From Scheffersomyces stipitis CBS 6054 (Eukaryota; Ascomycota; Pichiomycetes; Serinales; Debaryomycetaceae), in contig NC_009047.1 of the NCBI RefSeq assembly GCF_000209165.1, positions 992,001-1,056,000 on the forward strand: a stretch of DNA of 64,000 nt. Reading direction: 5' to 3'. Numbering within the stretch: position 1 is the stretch's first letter; every line of letters begins with the position of its first letter. Shown here in pieces: positions 9,741 through 20,548 of the stretch. Under the pieces are notes generated by a model. The model had not been told where the DNA came from, ran no database searches, and saw nothing but the letters and a program-made list of their open reading frames with translations. The translations under genes and the position numbers were made by a program.

Positions 9741-12700
9741 CTAAATCATCAAAATTGCGATGAAACTGACAACTATAATCGAAATTGTGGACTTGTCTGC
9801 CTTGATTCTACCAGCAGAACCTTCAAAAGGCACAACCCCTGACGTAGCGGTTGATTCGGCACCGGCGTCTGAGGAGCCAGAGCCATCATTCTCAACTTGT
9901 GGTATTGTAGATGAAGTTGAGGAGCCGGCCGTAGGTTCATAACCAGATCCAGAGTTAGATCCAGATTCAGAGTTAGACTCAGAGCCGGAGCCAGAGTTAG
10001 ACTCAGAGCCGGATCCAGAGTTAGACACAGAGCCGGATCCAGAGTTAGATCCAGATTCAGAGTTAGACTCAGAACCGGAGCCAGAGTTAGATCCAGATTC
10101 AGAGTTAGACTCAGAGCCGGAGCCGGAGTTAGATCCAGATCCAGAGTTAGACTCAGAGCCAGAGCCGGAGCCGGAGCCGGGGCCAGATCCAGATCCAGCT
10201 TCAGGAACTGAGGATGTAGTTTCACCCGTATTGTCATCTTCATTTGTAGCGCTAGTTGGTGCTCCACCTGAAGTCACCGTGATCTCTACGCAAGCTGAAC
10301 CTCTGTGACAAACAGTCAGAATGACAGTATCAACAGAGGTGTAAGTAATTGTGTTGGTTCCAACAGCCAAGCCAGAATCAACACCAGTTTCCACAGTAGT
10401 TTCAATGGATGATGTGGTGGTAGTATTCCAGTAAGTGCCAAATCCTTCAGAAATACTAGTGGAGCTACTCAAAATTGAAGTACTAGTATACCAATTGCCT
10501 TCAGAATCAGTAGTAACAATCACATCGCCAGTCTCTGTAGAAACAGACCCATCATCATTAGTTGAAACAAAAGTTGTGGTGTACTCCGTGAATTCAGGAC
10601 CGCTAGATGATTCACTAATAATAGAAGTAGTGGTGTACCATGATCCATCGGAGTCAGTAGTAACAATCACATCCCCAGTCTCTGTAGAAACAGACCCGTC
10701 ATCATTAGTTGAAACAAAAGTTGTGGTGTACTCCGTGAATTCAGGACCGCTAGATGATTCACTAATAATAGAAGTAGTGGTGTACCATGATCCATCGGAG
10801 TCAGTAGTAACAATCACATCCCCAGTCTCTGTAGAAACAGACCCGTCATCATTAGTTGAAACAAAAGTTGTGGTGTACTCCGTGAATTCAGGACCGCTAG
10901 ATGATTCACTAATAATAGAAGTAGTGGTGTACCATGATCCATCAGAATCAGTAGTAACAATCACATCGCCAGTTTCAGTAGAAACAGAGCCATCGCTATT
11001 GGTCGTAACAAATGTTGTTGTGTAATCAGTAGCACCACCTTCTACAGACGATTCAGTAACACAGTTAGACCCATCTCTACGACAAATAACAAGTGTGTCA
11101 CTAGATGTATCTGATACAGACTCACCAATGATAGAGGTAGTAGTGTACCATGATCCATCGGAGTCAGTAGTAACAATCACATCGCCAGTCTCTGTAGAAA
11201 CAGACCCGTCATCATTAGTTGAAACAAAAGTTGTGGTGTACTCCGTGAATTCAGGACCGCTAGATGATTCACTAATAATAGAAGTAGTGGTGTACCATGA
11301 TCCATCGGAGTCAGTAGTAACAATCACATCCCCAGTCTCTGTAGAAACAGACCCGTCATCATTAGTTGAAACAAAAGTTGTGGTGTACTCCGTGAATTCA
11401 GGACCGCTAGATGATTCACTAATAATAGAAGTAGTGGTGTACCATGATCCATCGGAATCAGTAGATACAATCACATCACCAGTTCCAGTAGAAACAGAGC
11501 CATCGTCATTGGTGGTGGTGAATGTGGTGGTGTATTCAGTTGGTTCTTCAGCAGTGATAATAGAAGTAGTGGTGTACCAACTTCCGTCAGAATCAGTGGA
11601 GATCAACACATCACCGGTTTCAGTTGACACAGAGCCATCGTCATTGGTGGTGGTGAATGTGGTGGTGTATTCAGTTGGTTCTTCAGCAGTGATAATAGAA
11701 GTAGTGGTGTACCAACTTCCGTCAGAATCAGTGGAGATCAACACATCACCGGTTTCAGTTGACACAGAGCCATCGTCATTGGTGGTGGTGAATGTGGTGG
11801 TGTATTCAGTTGGTTCTTCAGCAGTGATAATAGAAGTAGTGGTGTACCAACTTCCGTCAGAATCAGTAGAGATCAACACATCACCGGTTTCAGTTGACAC
11901 AGAGCCATCGTCATTGGTGGTGGTGAATGTGGTGGTGTATTCAGTTGGTTCTTCAGCAGTGATAATAGAAGTGGTGGTGTACCAACTTCCGTCAGAATCA
12001 GTGGAGATCAACACATCACCAGTTCCAGTAGAAACAGAGCCATCGTCATTGGTGGTGGTGAATGTGGTGGTGTATTCAGTTGGTTCTTCAGCAGTGATAA
12101 TAGAAGTAGTGGTGTACCAACTTCCGTCAGAATCAGTGGAGATCAACACATCACCAGTTCCAGTAGAAACAGAGCCATCGTCATTGGTGGTGGTGAATGT
12201 GGTGGTGTACTCAGTTGGTTCTTCAGCAGTGATAATGGAAGTGGTGGTGTACCAACTTCCGTCAGAATCAGTGGAGATCAACACATCACCGGTTTCAGTT
12301 GACACAGAGCCATCGTCATTGGTGGTGGTGAATGTGGTGGTGTATTCAGTTGGTTCTTCAGCAGTGATAATGGAAGTGGTGGTGTACCAACTTCCGTCAG
12401 AATCAGTGGAGATCAACACATCACCGGTTTCAGTTGACACAGAGCCATCGTCATTGGTGGTGGTGAATGTGGTGGTGTATTCAGTTGGTTCTTCAGCAGT
12501 GATAATAGAAGTGGTGGTGTACCAACTTCCGTCAGAATCAGTAGATACAATCACATCACCAGTTCCAGTTGACACAGAGCCATCGTCATTGGTGGTGGTG
12601 AATGTGGTGGTGTATTCAGTTGGTTCTTCAGCAGTGATAATAGAAGTAGTGGTGTACCAACTTCCGTCAGAATCAGTGGAGATCAACACATCACCGGTTT

Positions 12701-15700
12701 CAGTTGACACAGAGCCATCGTCATTGGTGGTGGTGAATGTGGTGGTGTATTCAGTTGGTTCTTCAGCAGTGATAATAGAAGTAGTGGTGTACCAACTTCC
12801 GTCAGAATCAGTGGAGATCAACACATCACCGGTTTCAGTTGACACAGAGCCATCGTCATTGGTGGTGGTGAATGTGGTGGTGTATTCAGTTGGTTCTTCA
12901 GCAGTGATAATAGAAGTAGTGGTGTACCAACTTCCGTCAGAATCAGTGGAGATCAACACATCACCGGTTTCAGTTGACACAGAGCCATCGTCATTGGTGG
13001 TGGTGAATGTGGTGGTGTATTCAGTTGGTTCTTCAGCAGTGATAATAGAAGTAGTGGTGTACCAACTTCCGTCAGAATCAGTGGAGATCAACACATCACC
13101 GGTTTCAGTTGACACAGAGCCATCGTCATTGGTGGTGGTGAATGTGGTGGTGTATTCAGTTGGTTCTTCAGCAGTGATAATAGAAGTAGTGGTGTACCAA
13201 CTTCCGTCAGAATCAGTGGAGATCAACACATCACCGGTTTCAGTTGACACAGAGCCATCGTCATTGGTGGTGGTGAATGTGGTGGTGTATTCAGTTGGTT
13301 CTTCAGCAGTGATAATAGAAGTAGTGGTGTACCAACTTCCGTCAGAATCAGTGGAGATCAACACATCACCGGTTTCAGTTGACACAGAGCCATCGTCATT
13401 GGTGGTGGTGAATGTGGTGGTATACTCAGTGAATTCCGGACCAGTAGATGAAGTTTCAGACGACGACGATTCAGAAGAAGACGCCTCGGACGACAAAGAT
13501 TCAGATGAAGTCTCAGATGAGGAAGTCTCTGAAGAAGATGTCTCAGACGACGAAGATTCTGATGAAGATGTCTCTGACGAAGAAGTCTCTGATGAAGAAG
13601 TCTCAGACGACGAAGTCTCTGATGAAGAAGTCTCTGATGATGAAGTCTCTGATGAAGATGTCTCTGATGAAGAAGACTCGGACGACGAAGATTCAGACGA
13701 CGATGTCTCAGATGACGAAGATTCAGATGAAGATGTCTCAGACGACGAAGATTCAGATGAAGAAGTCTCGGACGACGAAGATTCTGATGAAGAAGTCTCT
13801 GAAGAAGAAGTCTCTGATGAAGATGTCTCTGATGAAGAAGTCTCGGACGACGAAGATTCGGAGGACGATGTCTCAGACGACGAAGATTCAGATGAAGAAG
13901 TCTCAGACGACGAAGATTCTGATGAAGAAGTCTCTGATGAAGATGTCTCTGATGAAGATGTCTCTGATGAAGATGTCTCTGATGAAGAAGTCTCAGACGA
14001 CGAAGATTCAGATGAAGAAGTCTCTGATGAAGAAGTCTCTGATGAAGAAGTCTCTGATGAAGAAGTCTCGGACGACGAAGATTCGGAGGACGATGTCTCA
14101 GACGACGAAGATTCAGATGAAGAAGTCTCAGACGACGAAGATTCAGATGAAGAAGTCTCTGATGAAGATGTCTCTGATGAAGAAGTCTCGGACGACGAAG
14201 ATTCGGAGGACGATGTCTCAGACGACGAAGATTCAGATGAAGAAGTCTCGGACGACGAAGATTCTGATGAAGAAGTCTCGGACGACGAAGATTCTGATGA
14301 AGAAGTCTCTGATGAAGATGTCTCTGAAGAAGAAGTCTCTGAAGAAGAAGTCTCTGAAGAAGAAGTCTCCGATGAAGATGTGTCTGATGAAGAAGTTTCG
14401 GACGACGAAGATTCGGAGGACGATGTCTCAGACGACGAAGATTCAGATGAAGAAGTCTCAGACGACGAAGATTCAGATGAAGAAGTCTCTGATGAAGATG
14501 TCTCTGATGAAGAAGTCTCGGACGACGAAGATTCGGAGGACGATGTCTCAGACGACGAAGATTCAGATGAAGAAGTCTCAGACGACGAAGATTCAGATGA
14601 AGAAGTCTCAGACGACGAAGTCTCTGATGAAGAAGTCTCTGATGATGAAGTCTCTGATGAAGATGTCTCTGATGAAGAAGACTCCGACGAAGATTCAGAC
14701 GACGATGTCTCAGACGACGATTCAGATGAAGATGTCTCAGACGACGAAGATTCAGATGAAGAAGTCTCAGACGACGAAGATTCAGATGAAGAAGTCTCTG
14801 ATGATGAAGTCTCTGATGAAGATGTCTCGGACGACGAAGATTCGGAGGACGATGTCTCAGACGACGAAGATTCAGATGAAGAAGTCTCGGACGACGAAGA
14901 TTCAGATGAAGAAGTCTCAGACGACGAAGTCTCTGATGAAGAAGTCTCTGATGATGAAGTCTCTGATGAAGATGTCTCTGATGAAGAAGACTCCGACGAA
15001 GATTCAGACGATGTCTCAGACGACGATTCAGATGAAGATGTCTCAGACGACGAAGATTCAGATGAAGAAGTCTCAGACGACGAAGATTCAGATGAAGAAG
15101 TCTCTGATGATGAAGTCTCTGATGAAGATGTCTCTGAAGAGGAAGCCTCGGACGACGAAGATTCAGATGAAGATGTCTCCGAAGAGGATGAATAGCTAGA
15201 TGGAACTTCAACAATGACAGTGTCAGTACCACCTTGTGTATCAGAGATGGTCACAGTAGTGGTGTCAGTACCAGTCCAAGTAGACGTGATAGTAGATTGA
15301 GCATTAGATGGAACTTCAACAATGACAGTGTCAGTACCACCTTGTGTGTCAGATACAGTTATGGTAGTGGTGTCAGTACCAGTCCAAGTAGACGTGATAG
15401 TAGATTGAGAGTTCGATGGAACTTCAACAATGACAGTGTCAGTACCACCTTGTGTATCAGAGATGGTCACAGTAGTGGTGTCAGTACCAGTCCAAGTAGA
15501 CGTGATAGTAGATTGAGCATTAGATGGAACTTCAACAATGACAGTGTCAGTACCACCTTGTGTGTCAGATACAGTTATGGTAGTGGTATCAGTACCAGTC
15601 CAAGTAGACGTGATAGTAGATTGAGAGTTCGATGGAACTTCAACAATGACAGTGTCAGTACCACCTTGTGTGTCAGAGATGGTCACAGTAGTGGTGTCAG

Positions 15701-17330
15701 TACCAGTCCAAGTAGACGTGATAGTAGATTGAGCATTAGATGGAACTTCAACAATGACAGTGTCAGTACCACCTTGTGTATCAGAGATGGTCACAGTAGT
15801 GGTGTCAGTACCAGTCCAAGTAGACGTGATAGTAGATTGAGAGTTCGATGGAACTTCAACAATGACAGTGTCAGTACCACCTTGTGTGTCAGATACAGTT
15901 ATGGTAGTGGTGTCAGTACCAGTCCAAGTAGACGTGATAGTAGATTGAGCATTAGATGGAACTTCAACAATGACAGTGTCAGTACCACCTTGTGTATCAG
16001 AGATGGTCACAGTAGTGGTGTCAGTACCAGTCCAAGTAGACGTGATAGTAGATTGAGCATTAGATGGAACTTCAACAATGACAGTGTCGGTACCACCTAC
16101 AGTATCAGTAACTGTAAGAGAGGTAGTATCCGTACCAGTCCAAGTAGAAGTAACTGTAGTAGTAGGGTTCGAAGCGCAGCCTGCAGTAATGGTGGAAGTA
16201 CTGGTAAACCAGGAGTAATTGGAGTCTGTGGAAATGATGACATCATCAACTTCCGTACAAGGAAATCCAGCAGAATTGGTGGAAGTTGCAGTTGTAGTAG
16301 ACTCAGTAGCACTTGTACCTGGTGCAGGTGGAAGTAACTTGCATGGTTGACATACCGATGGCACTGGGTTGGGTGGAGGACCAGAGTAGGTAACTGCTCC
16401 AAAAGGAACTGAGGCTAAACCAACGTTGTCATCTGTTACGATGGAAAAAAGAGATGGATTATAACCTAAACCAATGTTAAACTTCATAGATAACAACCCA
16501 GCACCATTAAGAGTCAAAATACCGGTTTTGGTATCGTATGAGTAAGCAGTGAGCAAAGGAGGAGCGTTTACAAGTGGAATATCTAAACCAATCTTGTTGC
16601 CGTTACCGAACCCAGCCACGTTATATGTCTTGGGTGCACTGATGGCAGTAGCTCGTATTGAGGACGCAGAGTCTGCCAAATTAAATACCTGGGTGTTAGC
16701 GATATTCAAAACGGTATTAGAAAAGAAAATACTAGAGTCGTTATCTAAAGTTGTACAACCAGTACCAGCAATGTTGGTAGTCTGCGTATACAATTCATTG
16801 TAAAAGCAAATTTGACCATTATTGTTAATAGTCCCAAGAGGGGCTCCCAATGTGACGGGACCTGTAGTTCTGGTATTTTGGTAAAATACCAACAAGCCGT
16901 TATTGTTCCATGATGGGGAGATAATCAGGATCGATGGCACACCAACAGAACCGTCTGCACCCAAGTACATTTCACCATTATTGGTGAACGAAAGGCCAGC
17001 AATATTGTACGTTGGTGCTAGTAAAGACTTAACAGCATTGAAGGAAACAATACCATTATTAGTAAAAGTACCCAGCGCAACACCAACCTGTAAGGAAATT
17101 AGAGGACTGGTGCCCGTTATGTACAATCCCGAGCCTGTACCTACATTGACATTACCAGCAAAGGCAGAAATTGCATTATCAATGATTGACCAATAAACAC
17201 CATTATTAATGGTCGTATCACCAACTCCAAGGGTAATAGTACCACGAGAAATGGTGTTTTGAGTAATAGTTGCAGCCATCGCTGCGGATATCAAAGCGAA
17301 AGCTACAAGAATGTATTTTCGAAGCAACAT
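9741..17330 (-). CDS. HYR/IFF-type GPI-anchored cell-wall adhesin, 2529 residues
   Basis: One uninterrupted frame. Residues 1-19 are a signal peptide. About 20-330 form a hyphally-regulated cell-wall protein domain (repeated short beta-strand units such as FTNNG, WNNNG and INNNGQICFYN), the N-terminal ligand or adhesion domain of the Hyr/Iff family. Then follow nine 36-residue Thr-rich repeats (about 388-712), a ~580-residue Ser/Glu/Thr stretch (about 713-1295), fifteen 45-residue repeats (about 1297-1971), six 49-residue variants (to about 2293), a Gly-Ser-rich stalk with SNSGSG-type units, and a hydrophobic GPI tail in the last ~16 residues. The protein should be secreted, heavily O-mannosylated and linked to wall glucan, displaying the N-domain on a long stalk. 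The Gly/Ser/Asn C-terminus is especially like Hyr1. A TATATA lies 75-80 nt upstream. The ligand is unknown. Confidence 0.93.
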   Translation of the reverse strand: MLLRKYILVAFALISAAMAATITQNTISRGTITLGVGDTTINNGVYWSIIDNAISAFAGNVNVGTGSGLYITGTSPLISLQVGVALGTFTNNGIVSFNAVKSLLAPTYNIAGLSFTNNGEMYLGADGSVGVPSILIISPSWNNNGLLVFYQNTRTTGPVTLGAPLGTINNNGQICFYNELYTQTTNIAGTGCTTLDNDSSIFFSNTVLNIANTQVFNLADSASSIRATAISAPKTYNVAGFGNGNKIGLDIPLVNAPPLLTAYSYDTKTGILTLNGAGLLSMKFNIGLGYNPSLFSIVTDDNVGLASVPFGAVTYSGPPPNPVPSVCQPCKLLPPAPGTSATESTTTATSTNSAGFPCTEVDDVIISTDSNYSWFTSTSTITAGCASNPTTTVTSTWTGTDTTSLTVTDTVGGTDTVIVEVPSNAQSTITSTWTGTDTTTVTISDTQGGTDTVIVEVPSNAQSTITSTWTGTDTTTITVSDTQGGTDTVIVEVPSNSQSTITSTWTGTDTTTVTISDTQGGTDTVIVEVPSNAQSTITSTWTGTDTTTVTISDTQGGTDTVIVEVPSNSQSTITSTWTGTDTTTITVSDTQGGTDTVIVEVPSNAQSTITSTWTGTDTTTVTISDTQGGTDTVIVEVPSNSQSTITSTWTGTDTTTITVSDTQGGTDTVIVEVPSNAQSTITSTWTGTDTTTVTISDTQGGTDTVIVEVPSSYSSSSETSSSESSSSEASSSETSSSETSSSETSSSESSSSETSSSESSSSETSSSESSSETSSESSSESSSSETSSSETSSSETSSSETSSSETSSSESSSSETSSSESSSSETSSSESSSSETSSSETSSSETSSSESSSSETSSSESSSSETSSSESSSETSSSESSSESSSSETSSSETSSSETSSSETSSSETSSSESSSSETSSSESSSSETSSSESSSSETSSSETSSSETSSSESSSSETSSSESSSSETSSSESSSSETSSSDTSSSETSSSETSSSETSSSETSSSETSSSESSSSETSSSESSSSETSSSESSSSETSSSESSSSETSSSETSSSETSSSESSSSETSSSESSSSETSSSESSSSETSSSETSSSETSSSETSSSESSSSETSSSETSSSETSSSETSSSETSSSESSSSETSSSESSSSETSSSESSSSETSSSETSSSETSSSETSSSESSSSETSSSESSSSETSSSESSSSETSSSESSSSESSSSETSSSETSSSETSSSETSSSETSSSETSSSETSSSESSSSETSSSETSSSETSSESLSSEASSSESSSSETSSTGPEFTEYTTTFTTTNDDGSVSTETGDVLISTDSDGSWYTTTSIITAEEPTEYTTTFTTTNDDGSVSTETGDVLISTDSDGSWYTTTSIITAEEPTEYTTTFTTTNDDGSVSTETGDVLISTDSDGSWYTTTSIITAEEPTEYTTTFTTTNDDGSVSTETGDVLISTDSDGSWYTTTSIITAEEPTEYTTTFTTTNDDGSVSTETGDVLISTDSDGSWYTTTSIITAEEPTEYTTTFTTTNDDGSVSTETGDVLISTDSDGSWYTTTSIITAEEPTEYTTTFTTTNDDGSVSTGTGDVIVSTDSDGSWYTTTSIITAEEPTEYTTTFTTTNDDGSVSTETGDVLISTDSDGSWYTTTSIITAEEPTEYTTTFTTTNDDGSVSTETGDVLISTDSDGSWYTTTSIITAEEPTEYTTTFTTTNDDGSVSTGTGDVLISTDSDGSWYTTTSIITAEEPTEYTTTFTTTNDDGSVSTGTGDVLISTDSDGSWYTTTSIITAEEPTEYTTTFTTTNDDGSVSTETGDVLISTDSDGSWYTTTSIITAEEPTEYTTTFTTTNDDGSVSTETGDVLISTDSDGSWYTTTSIITAEEPTEYTTTFTTTNDDGSVSTETGDVLISTDSDGSWYTTTSIITAEEPTEYTTTFTTTNDDGSVSTGTGDVIVSTDSDGSWYTTTSIISESSSGPEFTEYTTTFVSTNDDGSVSTETGDVIVTTDSDGSWYTTTSIISESSSGPEFTEYTTTFVSTNDDGSVSTETGDVIVTTDSDGSWYTTTSIIGESVSDTSSDTLVICRRDGSNCVTESSVEGGATDYTTTFVTTNSDGSVSTETGDVIVTTDSDGSWYTTTSIISESSSGPEFTEYTTTFVSTNDDGSVSTETGDVIVTTDSDGSWYTTTSIISESSSGPEFTEYTTTFVSTNDDGSVSTETGDVIVTTDSDGSWYTTTSIISESSSGPEFTEYTTTFVSTNDDGSVSTETGDVIVTTDSEGNWYTSTSILSSSTSISEGFGTYWNTTTTSSIETTVETGVDSGLAVGTNTITYTSVDTVILTVCHRGSACVEITVTSGGAPTSATNEDDNTGETTSSVPEAGSGSGPGSGSGSGSESNSGSGSNSGSGSESNSESGSNSGSGSESNSESGSNSGSGSVSNSGSGSESNSGSGSESNSESGSNSGSGYEPTAGSSTSSTIPQVENDGSGSSDAGAESTATSGVVPFEGSAGRIKADKSTISIIVVSFIAILMI
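9940..10200 (-). repeat. Gly-Ser/Asn-Ser stalk repeats in the adhesin
   Basis: The coding DNA alternates short units encoding SGSGSES, SNSGSGS and SNSESGS, visible on + as repeated gagccgga/ccagattc words. It is a flexible region just before the GPI signal, as in Hyr1-type proteins. Confidence 0.8.
10450..11410 (-). repeat. Six copies of a 49-codon (147-bp) repeat in the adhesin
   Basis: Units encode TEYTTTFVSTNDDG...ISESSSGPEF. The second and third copies are separated by a unique insert containing CRRDGSNC, and the third copy is a TDYTTTFVTTNSDG variant. Nucleotide identity between neighbouring copies is very high, which indicates recent duplication or gene conversion. Confidence 0.85.
11410..13440 (-). 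repeat. Fifteen copies of a 45-codon (135-bp) repeat in the adhesin
   Basis: Each unit encodes EPTEYTTTFTTTNDDG...TSIITAE. Copies differ mainly at ETGDVLIS versus GTGDVLIS or GTGDVIVS. The period is exactly 135 bp throughout, so copy number can change by recombination without frameshift. The unit is related to the adjacent 49-codon repeat. Confidence 0.9.
13445..15190 (-). repeat. Ser/Glu/Thr low-complexity tract of the adhesin
   Basis: About 1.75 kb encoding SSSSETSSSE-type units with almost no other residues. On + it appears as gatgaagaagtctct-like words. It should be an extended, heavily O-glycosylated rod. The codon-level periodicity keeps all three antisense-direction frames unusually open. 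Confidence 0.88.
15192..16165 (-). repeat. Nine copies of a 36-codon (108-bp) repeat in the adhesin
   Basis: Units encode STITSTWTGTDTT..., with a conserved GGTDTVIVEVPSN end. The + strand anchor gatggaacttcaacaatgac recurs every 108 bp from about 15198 to about 16062. Two subtypes (TVTIS with SNAQ; TITVS with SNSQ) largely alternate, suggesting that duplication happened in pairs of units. Confidence 0.9.
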
Positions 17331-20099
17331 CTTGTTACACTTGTGTGGATGAAGTCAAGTGAATCAGTATAGGCATAAAATGAAAAAGAACAAGAAATTC
17401 CCTGGTATATATTTGCAAGTGGACAATTATCAACGAATCATATTGTGGACAACGTTGGGCGTGATACGGCAAGACTAACTTGAAACTCAAACGGGTGCAA
17501 ATGAACCACAGCAAAAATATTGCAAAATTTTATGAAAGCGACGTCCAAAAACAAAGATGCAAGACTAATACAGACAACCAGCAGTACAAGCATCAGCAGG
17601 AACTAAAAAAAGCAGTAAATGCAGTTGATGTGTGAAGTACAAGTGCACCCTTACTGACTCTCTGTAGATCAATTCCACGTCTATGCTTTTCGAATCCAGA
17701 GATTTCATACGTCAGCAAAATGCACAAGCCGCGGATAACAATGAGTCTTCTTCTAATTGGTACTTTTAGATAAAGTCGTAATATTTCATACTGCTCCTCG
17801 AATTTCATCTACTCTATCTTCAGATCAAAATCGTACAATAGTACATTTTATCGAGCATTCATTATGTTTGCACACATAAAGGAAGTTTATCTAACCCGAT
17901 CTATTCTTTGGACTCGAAGCCAGTACTAAATTGTCACTAGACCAGCTGGGCAACGCCAAACATCAAAACACAACTGATAGTCGTCTAGTTATCTTCCTAG
18001 TTGTAGATAAACGGTTGCCCTAAAGCTAAAGATTCAGTTTCATCTTGCCAAGTCTTCACGAGGACGCCTGGAGCAGTCACGGAAACGTGTGCAAAAGACA
18101 TCTACGTTTGATGAAATCTTCTAGTAAGAAGAAGAGTTCATTTTTGATATTTTTTGCAGGTCAAATTTGACGTTTTGGTCTGTACATAAATATTCGCTGC
18201 GTAGTGCTGCATCTTTTCTCCTCTGAATGTTCCGATCTATGAAAAGGAATTGGAATCTATGAGGTTGAGGCGCAGGACAGATATATAGAAAAATAAAGGG
18301 TCTGGTACATTTCCATTGCAGTATTTCTTGTCACAAGAAGCAGTATTGTGGTTGCGTACCTACTTTTTCCACATATAAATGATTAACGTCACTGGTGTGT
18401 TTCGGTGGCATTAGTGATACACACTTCACTAAGGGCTTTTGCTTGAAGCACATGCTCATCACCATAACCGACCCGGTCCACAAAAGGCATGTACTCATTT
18501 TGAACGCCTGGTTTTTCAAATTTAAGGCGACTCTAAAATTGTACGCATGCACAATCGAGTAACGGACAATAGCCAGTGGCTCCCCCAGTTGGCACTCGTG
18601 AGATCGATGATATCTACCCCCAAGCAAAACGACCCACTTCAGGTACTAACAGGTGAGCTTGAACAATATATACCATATGGTTAAGTTAGGTTGAAAAACC
18701 AGCAAAGGTCATCTGACCCTAAAGCTTGGACAATGTCAAGCTTTCAGATCTGGCCCCCAAAGCAATTTCTAAGATTTAAGAAACTACCCCACTATTTCCA
18801 TTGAAACAAAGATCTAAAAGGTAAGAATCGGCTACTTGAATTTCACCGATATGCATTCTTCAGACGTGGAATAGAAGGCAAGACTACGTCTTGTTAATTG
18901 TACGATATAATGACATACTTGTAGATGTGAGTTTCAACAAGATAATAATATTAAGTCTGTTCTATGTCTGGTCTATGTTGTAGAGGACAATGAACTCATT
19001 TCTGTTGAGTTCGAGCTCCTTAGGGTATCGAAGATACCAAGAAGCAAGTTCACTCCTCGTAACTTTTTAAATCTGCAAAATATTGCCTAGCTCACGAGTC
19101 CGAATGTCATTTAATATAAAATGTATTCTTTGATATGTACAAATCTATATTTCAGTTGGAAATTCGTATGATATAGTAACTATTTTACGTATGCGGACGC
19201 AAGAGTCTGGCTCCGATTCCAAGAAATAGAACGACCGTCGGTGAGAAATTTCAGCACTATTTGTTGGACCAAGGCTCCACTCTGCATCTTTTTAGAATCA
19301 CGGTTTGGGCGAGAACTTGACTTTAGTGGCCAACTAGTCGAATAAGTAATCCAATCATAATGTGCTAGTATGGCTTCTTATCTAATAAAAGATGCAAAAG
19401 ATGTTCAGCTACCTGTGTTCTGCTAACTGAATTGTGCCATGAAGCAAACAATTATGCGTTTCGGCCAAGACATTCTATTTTTTTGCCGAAAAACGCACAT
19501 AATAGTAGCCGAAATTCAGAGGCTGAAACGATCAACAAAGAGAACGAAAAACCCTTGAAGCTTTTCTTTACATTAGGAAATTAAGTTTTACGCATACGCA
19601 AGCACCAAAAAATACGTCCATTGTCTGTTTCACCCTGCATCTAAATTTAGCTGTGGCTAAGTTCCGGACTGTGAAAATTGTTAATGATTGAAAGTCAACT
19701 TCCAGACTAGAGATGAAAAAAGCAAATTAAGTCTTGGATGCATGAGAAGAAGAGAAATTGTTCCGATCGGCCAAATTACTTTCTTTGGCATGAAAATTCC
19801 AGAAAGGGGTTATACGATCAGTGGATAAACGCTCGTAGGTCCAAACCGCAGAGACGTCACAGATCCAGACAGCAATATGTAAATATAACTCAATGTGAAC
19901 TTGGTCTTTTTCACAATACAATCCACGCCAACATATATAAGTAAGAGCTATGTTATATATAAAAGTGACTACCAATAGAATAAATACCATTGATAACAGA
20001 AGCATTCAAGCGAAGAGAAAAAGTCGGAAATGTATTTGCGCACATTAAGAGAAATCAGTTTCAGACTCGAAACAAAAACTAATATGTGAAAAAGCGAGA

Positions 20100-20475
20100 T
20101 AACTTGAGGGAAATTAATCCCGATCCTTTCTTAGAATAAATGGCACGACTATATAGAATCTTCTTCTAAGCCGTACCAATAGTTTTTATCAAACTTAAAG
20201 GACACCACCATCAGCTGATATTAATTTTTTTTTCGATTTGGCATGTACTACTATCCAATCTTACAGAGTACGAAGGCTTCTTTCTAATCCGTAGCTAAAG
20301 TTTGGAGAAAACCAAAAAGTTAAAACACCCAGTTGAAAATACCCGAAATTAATATCCTTAGAAACCTCTTTTTTTTACGAAATGGCATGTATTATGATCT
20401 GCTACAGAGTATATAAATCTTCCTCTAATCCATACCGAAAGGTGGAGGGAATCCTAGGATAAAAACCTCCGAATG
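20100..20475. repeat. Three degenerate copies of a ~105-145-bp repeat
   Basis: Each copy carries, in order: an AATTAAT word, a pyrimidine run, (A/T)TGGCA(T/C)G, ACTATATAG- or ACAGAGTA-like words, TCTTC(T/C)TCTAA(T/G)CC(A/G)TACC or a close variant, then AAAG/TAG and a purine stretch. Copies centre on about 20140, 20236 and 20382. Identity is partial, so they look like an old tandem duplication. Confidence 0.5.
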
Positions 20476-20548
20476 ACATTACCTAAAAAAACACATAAGT
20501 GATATCTTTGGAAAGCAACAGAAGTTACAACTATTTTATTTTATTTTA

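Noticed and set aside
11095..15195. 1366-codon open frame on + (Asp/Glu/Val/Ser-rich)
   Set aside because: It is exactly antisense to the adhesin repeats. Periodic Ser/Thr/Glu codons leave the opposite strand free of stops. It has no independent start signal and no domain.
13358..15232. 600-codon frames rich in Leu/Arg/His (minus) or Lys/Met/Thr (plus)
   Set aside because: Shifted readings of the adhesin Ser/Glu tract; composition is an artefact of the repeat.
18641..18655. TACTAAC followed directly by AG and GTGAGC on +
   Set aside because: No spacing between branch site and AG, and no flanking coding exons.
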